In this document: in pieces, positions 26,901-34,311 of the stretch
How positions within the stretch are numbered: position 1 is the stretch's first letter
Layout: each line of letters begins with the position of its first letter
Source: an uncultured Lachnospiraceae bacterium
GTDB taxonomy: Bacteria; Bacillota; Clostridia; Lachnospirales; Lachnospiraceae
Assembly: GCA_900317555.1 (NCBI GenBank)
Contig: ONHF01000007.1
Coordinates: forward strand, 44,599 to 108,598
Length of the DNA: 64,000 nucleotides
Direction: 5' to 3'
Notes under the pieces: model-generated
Told to the model about the DNA's origin: nothing
The model's input: the letters and a program-made list of their open reading frames with translations, nothing else
Databases searched by the model: none
Position numbers and translations under genes: made by a program

Positions 26901-28313
26901 TCATCTGTTTTCCGGCTCCGCCTGTCCGTTTTCCGCCTGCATCGCTGCCTCCGCAGCCTTGATCATGATCGCGCACTCGATCCTCTTGCGGAAAACATCA
27001 CAGCCGTACGCATACGTGCCGTGAATGTCGCCGGTCGCGTGGTAAGCGTTTGCGGCACAGCCGCCCGAACAGTAGAGTCTTGCCCAGCAGCCATCGCAGT
27101 CATGCCGTGCATATACATTGCAGAGCTTGAACTCGTCCCGAAGATCCGTATTCGTAACGCCGTCCCAGATATTGCCGAGCCTGTACTGCTCGTCTCCGAC
27201 GAACTGATGGCACGGATACAGATCTCCCCACGCGGTGACGGCCATGTATTCCGTGCCCGAGCCGCACCCCGAAATCCGCTTGTAGATGCAGGGCCCTTCG
27301 GTCAGATTGATCATGTAATGATAGAAGGTGATCGGCTTTCCTTCCTTCTCCCTGCGGATCATATCCTTCGCCAGAATTTCGTACTGATGATAAATCACCG
27401 GCAGATCTTCCTCTGTCAGCGCACTCGGGTTCGAAGGATCCGTCACGACAGGCTCCATCGACAGCTGGTCGAAGCCGAGGTCGTCCGCCATATGGAAAAT
27501 GTCCTTCGTAAAGTCGGTGTTGTAATGCGTGAACGTGCCGCGCATATAGTAACCCTTTTCGCCGCGCGCTTTGACGAGCCTTTGGAAATTCGGCACGATC
27601 CTGTCATACGAGCCGTTCCCGTTTTTATCGACGCGGAAGCGGTCATTGACCTCTTTCCTGCCATCCAGCGACAAAACAACGTTGTAACATTCCCTGTTCG
27701 CCCACTCAATGACTTCATCAGTCAGATTTACGCCGTTGGTCGTCAGTGTAAAGCGGAAATTCTTGTTTTTCTCCTTCTCGATACTCCGTGCATACGCGAC
27801 CAGCTGTTTGCATACCTCAAAGTTCACAAGCGGCTCGCCGCCGAAGAAATCAACCTCGAGATTCTTCCGGAGGCCGGAGTTTTCCACCAGAAAGTCGAGC
27901 GCCCGTTTCCCGGTCTCAAAGTCCATCAGTCCCTGCTGCCCGTGAAACTTGCCCTGTGAGGCAAAACAATACGAGCAGTTCAGATTGCACGTATGCGCAA
28001 CCAGAAGGCACAGTGCCTTGACGACATTGCTGCGGTTCTTCAGATCAAAAGCTTTATCTTTAAAAATATCTTCGGAAAAGAGCTTTCCCTGCGAGATCAG
28101 TTCGTCGATATCGCTGAATGTGTCCCGGATATCCTTACTCGTGACGCCCCTGTCTTTATATTTGTCAAGCAGCTGCGCCGCAATCTCGCTGCGCGGTTTT
28201 CCGGCATCCAGCCCTTCAACCGCGTCGTACGCGACGTCATCCGTGACATGCACGCTGCCGCTGTAAGTATCCAGAATAATGTTGTAACCGTTTAACTTGT
28301 ACTGGTGGATCAT
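26901..28313 (-). CDS. scfB: SCIFF peptide radical SAM maturase
   Basis: A 470-residue radical SAM enzyme with the [4Fe-4S] motif Cys109-x3-Cys113-x2-Cys116 (CNLNCSYC). An N-terminal peptide-recognition region comes before it and a SPASM-type C-terminal domain follows, with cysteines in ISGCGSGTEY, LYPCHQ, CNVYARHDCDGCWARLYCSGGC. This is the layout of SCIFF maturases, which form thioether bonds between Cys sulfurs and alpha carbons in the SCIFF peptide. The precursor lies 77 bp upstream. The start MIHQYKLNGY follows GGAG at six to seven bases; longer readings extend into the hairpin and have no ribosome site. Confidence 0.93.
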   Translation of the reverse strand: MIHQYKLNGYNIILDTYSGSVHVTDDVAYDAVEGLDAGKPRSEIAAQLLDKYKDRGVTSKDIRDTFSDIDELISQGKLFSEDIFKDKAFDLKNRSNVVKALCLLVAHTCNLNCSYCFASQGKFHGQQGLMDFETGKRALDFLVENSGLRKNLEVDFFGGEPLVNFEVCKQLVAYARSIEKEKNKNFRFTLTTNGVNLTDEVIEWANRECYNVVLSLDGRKEVNDRFRVDKNGNGSYDRIVPNFQRLVKARGEKGYYMRGTFTHYNTDFTKDIFHMADDLGFDQLSMEPVVTDPSNPSALTEEDLPVIYHQYEILAKDMIRREKEGKPITFYHYMINLTEGPCIYKRISGCGSGTEYMAVTAWGDLYPCHQFVGDEQYRLGNIWDGVTNTDLRDEFKLCNVYARHDCDGCWARLYCSGGCAANAYHATGDIHGTYAYGCDVFRKRIECAIMIKAAEAAMQAENGQAEPENR

Positions 28314-28334
28314 GAAATCTCCTTTTTTACATGC

Positions 28335-28367
28335 GAAAGCCGGAACGCTCATCGCGCTCCGGCTTTC
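28335..28367 (-). other. Hairpin between scfA and scfB (possible attenuator)
   Basis: A perfect 10-bp stem, GAAAGCCGGA with TCCGGCTTTC, encloses 13 nt. No T-run follows on the minus strand, so it is not a full terminator. It could stabilise the scfA message or reduce read-through so that peptide is made in excess of enzyme; this is inference. Confidence 0.6.
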
Positions 28368-28390
28368 CAATGTCGCACCTTGCGGCAAGA

Positions 28391-28537
28391 TTATCTGTTC
28401 TTGTTCTCGCAGGTCTGGTTAGCGATGCCGCAGCTTGTCTTGCATGCGCTCTGGCAGGATGTCTGGCATTCGCCGCAGCCGCCCGTAACAGCGCTCTTTG
28501 CCATATCACGTGTGTTCAGAGTAATGATGTGCTTCAT
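28391..28537 (-). CDS. scfA: SCIFF precursor peptide (six cysteines in forty-five)
   Basis: A 48-residue peptide, shorter than usual gene-finder limits. It starts MKHIITLNTRDMAKSA and has six Cys at residues 21, 24, 28, 32, 36 and 43, with spacing and flanks (GGCGEC, SCQSACKTSCG) as in the SCIFF family, which is nearly universal in Clostridia. It is the substrate of the radical SAM maturase encoded next. Its final function in the cell is not known. GGAGG lies eight bases before the ATG, and a strong promoter is 66 bp further upstream. Confidence 0.96.
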   Translation of the reverse strand: MKHIITLNTRDMAKSAVTGGCGECQTSCQSACKTSCGIANQTCENKNR

Positions 28538-28602
28538 TGATGTTTCCTCCTATATAGGTTTTTTCGCGCGCGGCACCCGGAAAAGTCCGGATACCTTGCA
28601 TA

Positions 28603-28632
28603 ATATTACGCGCGCGGAGGCTCTTTTGTCAA
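28603..28632 (-). promoter_or_regulatory. SigA-type promoter of scfA
   Basis: On the minus strand TTGACA (28632-28627) and TAATAT (28608-28603) are separated by 18 bp. The 5' leader that follows contains a small CCGGA/TCCGG hairpin and two CGCGCGCG runs able to pair with each other. Confidence 0.75.
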
Positions 28633-28700
28633 CGCTGTCAGGAGCCTTTCGGCGCGCAAGCCGGCGCTCCCGCACGGATTTTTCCAGCTGTAGCCGCGAA

Positions 28701-29114
28701 TTAAAGCACCATCAGCAGCGTTCCCGCACCGATCAGAATGCAGCCGATAATTGACTTACCGGTGACCTGCTCGTGCAGAAAAACAAATGCCAGAACCAGC
28801 GTGATCACCACGCTCAGCTTGTCGATGGGAACCACCTTGGAGGCCTCCCCGATCTGCAGCGCTCTGTAATAGCAGAGCCAGGACGCGCCGGTCGCAAGTC
28901 CCGACAAAACAAGAAAGAGCCACGACTTCCTGCTGATCGCGGAAAGTCCGTCCTGCGCCCCGGTTAAAAAGACCATTCCCCATGACATGACAAGGACAAC
29001 GCCGGTGCGGACCGCTGTGGCCAGCGTTGAATTGACGCCTTCGATACCGACTTTCGCAAGAATCGATGTCAGTGCGGCAAAAACAGATGACAATAATGCG
29101 AATACAAACCACAT
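28701..29114 (-). CDS. Half-size EamA/DMT family transporter
   Basis: A 137-residue protein with four to five membrane helices and a single EamA domain, so it would act as a dimer, like short DMT exporters. ALLSSVFAALTSILAKVGIEGVNS at the start and the PIDKLSVVITLVLAFVFLHEQVTGKSIIGCILIGAGTLL end are typical. The start MWFVFALL follows GGGGGA at eight bases; an in-frame Met 16 codons upstream has no such site. A promoter-like TTGCAG-16-TATAAA lies upstream. Substrate unknown. Confidence 0.83.
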   Translation of the reverse strand: MWFVFALLSSVFAALTSILAKVGIEGVNSTLATAVRTGVVLVMSWGMVFLTGAQDGLSAISRKSWLFLVLSGLATGASWLCYYRALQIGEASKVVPIDKLSVVITLVLAFVFLHEQVTGKSIIGCILIGAGTLLMVL

Positions 29115-29168
29115 AGATATATCCCCCTTATTTCGCTTGATAATTACAATATCAGGAATCATTACTAT

Positions 29169-29196
29169 TTTATACTATCCATCCATCGATCTGCAA
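29169..29196 (-). promoter_or_regulatory. Putative promoter of the half-size EamA gene
   Basis: On the minus strand TTGCAG and TATAAA are 16 bp apart, 55-82 bp before the start codon. The match to consensus is moderate. Confidence 0.45.
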
Positions 29197-29276
29197 GCCT
29201 TCTTTGTTTGTCAGCGGCAGATCCGTGATAAAATACGGATACACATAGCACATTCTTCGAAGGGAGTAAGTTTGTC

Positions 29277-30326
29277 TTGCAATTCCGCAATTACGTTATC
29301 GGCGCGCTTTTTCTCACGGTCCTTTTGTTTTGCGGCTGCGGAGCAAAAGATACTGCCGTTTCCGGACCAGCGGAGGCGGTAACAGGCAGCACGGAGGCGG
29401 AAGAATCCGGCAGTGCCGGAACGATGATCAGCGGGCCGCAGGCGGCAGTATCCGGTGCGCTGAATTCCTATGACACCCTCAGTGTTCCTACCTGCATCCG
29501 GAAAATCGGCGACACCTGGTTTATCGCCGACTGCTACCATAATCAGGTGATTTACAGCGATGATCTTTCAGCGCCGCTTTCGGACTGGCATGTGCTGACC
29601 GGTGACGCTGTGCAGCCGCACACAATCGCCGGCGACGGAACCGTTTACCTTGTTGATGATACCGAGCAGAACCGGGTTCTGATCTTTGTTAAAAAAGGCG
29701 GGCGCTTTTATCACACACAGACCTTTGATGATATTGGAAACCGGCCGCATTACTCCGTGTATGATCCCGGGACAGACACTTTTTATGTCCTGAGTTCCAT
29801 GACCGGGCAGATGTATCTTTTCCGTCACGCGCAGGGGGATACGCAGATGAAGCTGACTGCGGTGCATACGATCGCCGGTATGGAAAAGTCGTATATCCGC
29901 TCGTTCATGGTCGAGGGCGGCGACATTTACTTTGTCTCGGGAATACCGCTGGACGGCAGCCGCCCCTGCATCCGCCGCTGCCGCCTTTCCGATTTTACGC
30001 TGATCAAAGAATACGCCGTGCCGGATTCCATTGCCGGCATGGCAGGACTTATGAAGTCCGGAGACGACTGGTATATTACGGTATCGACAGACCTTGCCGG
30101 TTCGCAGGACGCGGCGACCATCATCCGGACAAAGGATCTGAACCTGCTTTCTTCGGGAAGATATGAAGATATCTACAGCAGATATTTCATCGGCGGCGGA
30201 ACGCCCTACTATATCGCGTCAGAAGACGGTGTCTGCTATCTGACAGAGCACCGGATTCCCGGCCATTCCATTTGGAAATTTAAGACGCAGGGCGGGAAAG
30301 TTCTGGATGTGCGGGCGCTCTTCTAG
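29277..30326 (+). CDS. Exported lipoprotein with a beta-propeller-like body, function unknown
   Basis: A 349-residue protein beginning with a TTG codon, 11 bases after AGGGAG. Residues 1-21 form a signal peptide with lipobox LFCGC, so Cys21 is the likely lipidated residue. A Ser/Gly/Ala-rich spacer (about 25-60) precedes a body with recurring short beta strands and DG/DD turns (GDTWFIADCYHNQVIYSDD, DGTVYLVDDTEQNRVLIF, GDIYFVSG, DDWYITVS, DGVCYLTEH), suggesting an NHL- or YVTN-like propeller. No family was recognised. It stands alone after a divergent intergenic region, just before a truncated permease gene. Confidence 0.7.
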   Translation: MQFRNYVIGALFLTVLLFCGCGAKDTAVSGPAEAVTGSTEAEESGSAGTMISGPQAAVSGALNSYDTLSVPTCIRKIGDTWFIADCYHNQVIYSDDLSAPLSDWHVLTGDAVQPHTIAGDGTVYLVDDTEQNRVLIFVKKGGRFYHTQTFDDIGNRPHYSVYDPGTDTFYVLSSMTGQMYLFRHAQGDTQMKLTAVHTIAGMEKSYIRSFMVEGGDIYFVSGIPLDGSRPCIRRCRLSDFTLIKEYAVPDSIAGMAGLMKSGDDWYITVSTDLAGSQDAATIIRTKDLNLLSSGRYEDIYSRYFIGGGTPYYIASEDGVCYLTEHRIPGHSIWKFKTQGGKVLDVRALF

Positions 30327-30364
30327 CGCAAAGGCATAGCCTCCGTGCATCTTCCGCCGGTTGA

Positions 30365-31297
30365 CCGGACACTGGACTTGCTTCCGGTCTTTACATTTCC
30401 CATGTGTTCATCCCGCCGACGCCGGGCCCTATTGCCGCGGCATCCACGCTCGGCATCGGCGACAATCTTCTGCTGCTGATGGGGCTTGGCGCTCTCTGTT
30501 CTGTTTTCCCGCTGATCACGGGATATCTGTGGGCTAATAAAATCGGCAAAACAATTCAGGCAAAAGACGAAGCCTCCAAGGCCGAACTGTCCAAAACCTA
30601 TGAGGAACTGGTTGCGGAATACGGCAAACTTCCGTCCGGCTTCTCCGCGCTGGCACCGATTATCGTTCCGATCATCCTGATGGCGCTCTCTTCGATCGTC
30701 TCGATGGCCAAGATGAGCGGCGCATTCGCGGACCTTCTGAAATTCCTCGGCACACCGATCATCGCACTCGCGGTCGGCACGATCTTCGCGATTCTGCAGA
30801 TGCAGGGCGCAGGCAAAATCAAAGAGTTCTACGCGGTTACCGAAGATACGCTGAAAACGGTAGGACCGATCCTGTTCGTCACGGCAGCGGGCGGCGTCCT
30901 CGGCAAGGTAATCTCGAGCTCGGATATGGTGAATTACATATCCCAGCCTGCGGGGTTCCTCTCCGCGATGGGCATCTTCTTCCCGTTCATTCTTTCCGCG
31001 ATCCTCAAGACCGCGCAGGGTTCCTCGACCGTTGCCCTTACAACAACAGCCGGTATTGTAGCTCCGCTTCTGCCGGTGCTGGGCTTTACAACTCCGGTGC
31101 AGATCACACTCGTAACGCTCGCGATCGGTGCCGGCGCGATGACCGTATCGCACGCAAACGACTCGTACTTCTGGGTAGTTACAAACTTTGGTGAAATGAC
31201 ACCTGAACAAGGATACAAGGCAGAGACCGTCAATACACTGATCATGGGTATTGCCTCTATCCTCGAGATCTTCCTGTTGTCGTTGTTCCTGCATTAA
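30365..31297 (+). pseudogene. GntP family permease, 5'-truncated remnant
   Basis: The reading frame is open from a TGA at 30362 and encodes the C-terminal two thirds of a GntP-type gluconate/glycerate permease. Sequence picks up at a point corresponding to about residue 130 of the family (TGLASGLYISHVFIPPTPGP) and runs to the normal end (NTLIMGIASILEIFLLSLFLH). GntP proteins are about 430-450 residues; only about 310 remain, and no upstream frame holds the missing helices. A GTG at 30404 could start a 297-residue product but has no ribosome site. A glycerate kinase follows, so this was probably its uptake partner. A deletion joining the lipoprotein gene to mid-GntP is the simplest reading. 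Confidence 0.8.
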
Positions 31298-31305
31298 CAC
31301 TCTGG

Positions 31306-31337
31306 CCGGCCGCTGCATGCAGCGGCCGGTTTTTTAT
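31306..31337 (+). terminator. Rho-independent terminator after the GntP remnant
   Basis: A near-perfect palindrome, CCGGCCGCTGC with GCAGCGGCCGG around an AT, is followed by TTTTTTAT. It would stop transcripts from the lipoprotein/GntP side before the kinase gene. Confidence 0.9.
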
Positions 31338-31366
31338 TTCTACTGAATCCTGCACCGCAGTCAGTG

Positions 31367-31372
31367 TATAAT
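31367..31372 (+). promoter_or_regulatory. Putative -10 element for glycerate kinase
   Basis: A perfect TATAAT lies between the terminator and the kinase gene; the region 17-18 bp upstream is a poor -35. Its position over the first in-frame ATG (31371) argues that translation starts at the later ATG (31404). Confidence 0.4.
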
Positions 31373-31403
31373 GAATCAAAGTGAAAAGGGGGTTACATTA
31401 CAA

Positions 31404-32636
31404 ATGAATACACTATTGAGAGCAGACGCCGACGCAATCGTAAAGGCGAGTATCCACGCGGTGCTTCCGGATGAAGCCGTAAGCCGCGCGCTGAAAGATT
31501 TCCGGCGGGGCAGTGGCAAAGTCGTACTTGTCGCCACAGGCAAGGCTGCATGGCAGATGGCAAACGCTGCAGTCCATGTCCTTGGCAGCGTCGACGGGGG
31601 CGTCGTTGTCACCAAGTACGAACACGTGATGGGAGAAATCCCGGGAGTCACATGCTGTGAGGCAGGACACCCGGTTCCGGACGAGAACAGTTTTAAGGGA
31701 ACGCAGAAGGCAATTGATCTCGTAAGCTCTCTTTCTGCGGATGACACTGTCCTTTTTCTTCTTTCCGGCGGTGGCAGCGCTCTTTTCGAGAAACCGCTGG
31801 TTTCCGGAGATGAACTGCAGGATATCACGAAGCAGCTTCTTGCAAGCGGCGCCGACATTACGGAAATGAATACGATCCGCAAACGGCTTTCCGCTGTCAA
31901 GGGCGGCCGGTTCGCGCAGATCTGCGCGCCGGCGAAGGTATATTCGATTGTTCTGTCGGATATTCTGGGTGATCCTCTCGATATGATTGCCTCCGGTCCC
32001 GCTTATCCGGATTCTTCCACCTGCGATAAGGCTCTTGAAATCGCGCGCAAATACAATCTGCGGCTGTCGGGTAAGGCGCTGGAACTGCTCGGACAGGAAA
32101 CGCCAAAGGCGCTTGATAATGTCACAACTGTCATCACGGGTTCTGTGCGGGAACTTGCCGCTGCCGCGGCCAAAGAGGCAAAGGCGCTCGGGTACGAGCC
32201 CGTGATCCTGACGGACCAGCTCTCGTGCGAAGCGCGCGACGCCGGCATTTTCCTGGCGGGCATATTAAGAACCCACGCGAGGGAAGGCAGAAAACTTGCG
32301 TTTATCGCCGGCGGCGAGACCGTTGTACATCTTACGGGCAAAGGCCTTGGCGGCAGGAATCAGGAGCTCGCACTCGCGGCTGCGCCGCTTGTAAAGGATC
32401 TTCCGAACGCAGCTGTTTTCTCGTTCGGCAGTGACGGAACAGACGGGCCGACCGACGCGGACGGCGGCTATGTCGACGCCGATACATACAAGGAACTGCT
32501 GGCGGCAGAAATTCATGTCGCGGACGTACTGAAGGAAAACGACGCCTACCATGCGCTCGAAAAAACCGGCGGGCTGATTATCACCGGCCCTACCGGCACC
32601 AATGTCAATGACGCAGCCGTAGCGCTTTTAGGATAG
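31404..32636 (+). CDS. Glycerate 2-kinase, MOFRL type
   Basis: A 410-residue glycerate kinase of the GckA/TtuD (DUF4147 plus MOFRL) class. SLSADDTVLFLLSGGGSALF, NTIRKRLSAVKGGRFAQ and SDILGDPLDMIASGPAYPD are conserved in the first domain; GGETVVHLTGKGLGGRNQELAL and SFGSDGTDGPTDADGGYVD form the MOFRL domain. It phosphorylates D-glycerate to 2-phosphoglycerate for lower glycolysis. The preceding GntP-type permease remnant points to a former glycerate uptake and use pair. GGGGG lies 11 bases before the chosen ATG. Confidence 0.92.
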   Translation: MNTLLRADADAIVKASIHAVLPDEAVSRALKDFRRGSGKVVLVATGKAAWQMANAAVHVLGSVDGGVVVTKYEHVMGEIPGVTCCEAGHPVPDENSFKGTQKAIDLVSSLSADDTVLFLLSGGGSALFEKPLVSGDELQDITKQLLASGADITEMNTIRKRLSAVKGGRFAQICAPAKVYSIVLSDILGDPLDMIASGPAYPDSSTCDKALEIARKYNLRLSGKALELLGQETPKALDNVTTVITGSVRELAAAAAKEAKALGYEPVILTDQLSCEARDAGIFLAGILRTHAREGRKLAFIAGGETVVHLTGKGLGGRNQELALAAAPLVKDLPNAAVFSFGSDGTDGPTDADGGYVDADTYKELLAAEIHVADVLKENDAYHALEKTGGLIITGPTGTNVNDAAVALLG

Positions 32637-32637
32637 G

Positions 32638-32664
32638 CGCATTCCTTCCGTTTCAGCGAATGCG
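32638..32664. terminator. Possible terminator between convergent genes
   Basis: CGCATTC pairs with GAATGCG around 13 nt, between the convergent ends of the glycerate kinase and DUF1667 genes. It lacks a clear T-run in either direction, so termination is uncertain. Confidence 0.35.
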
Positions 32665-32677
32665 TTCGCCGGTGTAT

Positions 32678-33040
32678 TCATGCGGCCGGAACATTTTTCG
32701 TGACGATCACGTCGCTGTCCGTGCCGCAGACGCCGCGCAATACAACAGTTCCCGCAGATACAGGCGCAGTCAGAACCACGTTCCGGATCGCGTCCATCAC
32801 ATGAAAAATCATATCCTTCGGAACAGGCTTGGTCAGCCGGACACTGGCAACGGGGAGCACGCCTCCACGTACCAGTACGGAACTGGCAATCGTTCTCGCA
32901 GGGGCGGTCAGCTCCTGCAGAACGTACTGCCTGCCACGCGGGCAGCCTTGTCCCGTGATCGAAACCACCTGATCTTTTTCTATATCCGCTTCAATTTCAC
33001 AGCCGTTCGGGCATACAATACAGGTAAATTTTCTTTTCAT
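32678..33040 (-). CDS. DUF1667 protein, small Cys-containing partner of G3P-oxidase-like enzymes
   Basis: A 120-residue protein beginning MKRKFTCIVCPNGCEIEAD, with a CxxCxxxC motif at 7, 10 and 14 and another Cys in GQGCPRGRQY (about 33), likely binding an iron-sulfur cluster or zinc. DUF1667 proteins are found as the third gene after a GlpA-like and an FAD oxidoreductase gene in many anaerobic Firmicutes, as here. The start ATG overlaps the preceding stop (ATGA). A role as electron-transfer or anchor subunit is inferred from this fixed gene order. Confidence 0.85.
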   Translation of the reverse strand: MKRKFTCIVCPNGCEIEADIEKDQVVSITGQGCPRGRQYVLQELTAPARTIASSVLVRGGVLPVASVRLTKPVPKDMIFHVMDAIRNVVLTAPVSAGTVVLRGVCGTDSDVIVTKNVPAA

Positions 33041-34311
33041 AGTTCTTCTGCTGAAACCTCCAGTGCGCCGCTCCTGTCCAGTTTCCCGGCGGGTACCTGA
33101 AACTGGATCATTTCTGCGGGGATTGCCTTTTTCATTGTTTTTACGGCTGCTTCGCGTCCGTTCTGCCGTACAACTATGCGACACCCGCGCATCGGTTTCC
33201 GTACACGGAGCGACAAATTAAAATTTCTTTCCCCGCTTACCTTCTGCGGTACCGTATGACCGATTCCGTCTCCGCATAGAATATCGAGCCCGCAGTGCGG
33301 CACATCGCCCTTTTGTATATACTCTGCTGCGTGGCGCGCAAGTGCCTCCGCTTCAAGCGAGACAAAGTCCACAAGATCGTGTACATGCAGGACATTTCCC
33401 GCCGAAAAAACTCCGGGAATCGAAGTCTGCAGATTCTCATCTACCACCGCGCCGTGCGTTTTCGGGTCAATCACAATTCCCGCGTCCTCAAGCAATTTGT
33501 TCTCCGGAATCAGGCCGACCGAGAGAATCAGCGTATCGCAGGAATACTCCTTCTCTGTTCCGGGGATGGGGCGGCGCTGCCCGTCCACCTGCGCTGCGGT
33601 GACGCCGGTCAGACGGCTTTTTCCATGAATGCAGGTGACGGTATGACGCAGATACAGCGGAATGTTGTAATCATCAAGACACTGCAGTATATTTCTCGGC
33701 AGTCCCGCAGGGTATGGCATGATCTCCAATACCGCCTGCACGTGCGCGCCTTCGAGCGTCAGCCGGCGCGCCATAATCATGCCGATATCTCCGGAGCCGA
33801 GGATCACGACCTCCCGCCCCGGCATCCGGTTATACAGATTCATGTACGCCTGCGCGGTTCCGGCGGTAAAGACGCCTGCCGGCCGCTCTCCGGGTATGCC
33901 AAGAGCGCCGCGGGTCCGTTCCTTGCAGCCCATAGCCAGAATGACAGCCTTTGCCTGATATGTACGCAGTCCCTTTCTTGTAACTGCCTGCACAAGGCGG
34001 TCCTTCGTAAGACGCGTGACCGCCGCGCCGGTTTCATACGGGATTCCGAGTTTTTCCACTTCATCAATAAAAATCCGCGCGTACTCCGGACCGGACAGGC
34101 TTTCCCCGAAACGTCCGAGCCCGAATCCGTCATGAATACACTGACGCAGAATACCGCCAGGTTCCTCCTCCCGTTCCAGAATGACCAGGTCACGGATACC
34201 CTGTTTATACAGCTGAACAGCCGCCGCAAGTCCGGCCGGGCCTGCGCCGATGATGACAGCATCCTTGCGGATCAGCTCTGTATCAGCACAAAATTCCTTT
34301 TCAGCGATCAT
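33037..34311 (-). CDS. NAD(P)/FAD-dependent oxidoreductase, second subunit of a GlpA-like complex
   Basis: A 424-residue flavoprotein. DAVIIGAGPAGLAAAVQLYKQG is the FAD-binding Rossmann motif (about residues 17-38), GREVVILGSGDIGMIMARR the second nucleotide-binding motif, and TSIPGVFSAGNVLHVHDLVD the C-terminal FAD contact. It resembles the pyridine nucleotide-disulfide family proteins that accompany GlpA-like dehydrogenases. The pair would pass electrons from the substrate to NAD or a quinone. The start MIAEKEF overlaps the upstream gene by 11 bp. Confidence 0.87.
   Translation of the reverse strand: MIAEKEFCADTELIRKDAVIIGAGPAGLAAAVQLYKQGIRDLVILEREEEPGGILRQCIHDGFGLGRFGESLSGPEYARIFIDEVEKLGIPYETGAAVTRLTKDRLVQAVTRKGLRTYQAKAVILAMGCKERTRGALGIPGERPAGVFTAGTAQAYMNLYNRMPGREVVILGSGDIGMIMARRLTLEGAHVQAVLEIMPYPAGLPRNILQCLDDYNIPLYLRHTVTCIHGKSRLTGVTAAQVDGQRRPIPGTEKEYSCDTLILSVGLIPENKLLEDAGIVIDPKTHGAVVDENLQTSIPGVFSAGNVLHVHDLVDFVSLEAEALARHAAEYIQKGDVPHCGLDILCGDGIGHTVPQKVSGERNFNLSLRVRKPMRGCRIVVRQNGREAAVKTMKKAIPAEMIQFQVPAGKLDRSGALEVSAEEL

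Noticed and set aside
28331-28540. A 69-codon plus-strand frame over the scfA gene
   Set aside because: The minus strand encodes an unmistakable SCIFF peptide with ribosome site and promoter; the plus-strand frame is its shadow.
32678-33184. A longer, 168-residue form of the DUF1667 protein
   Set aside because: The added 48 residues overlap the upstream flavoprotein gene and lack a ribosome site; the ATGA-coupled start at 33040 fits the family length.
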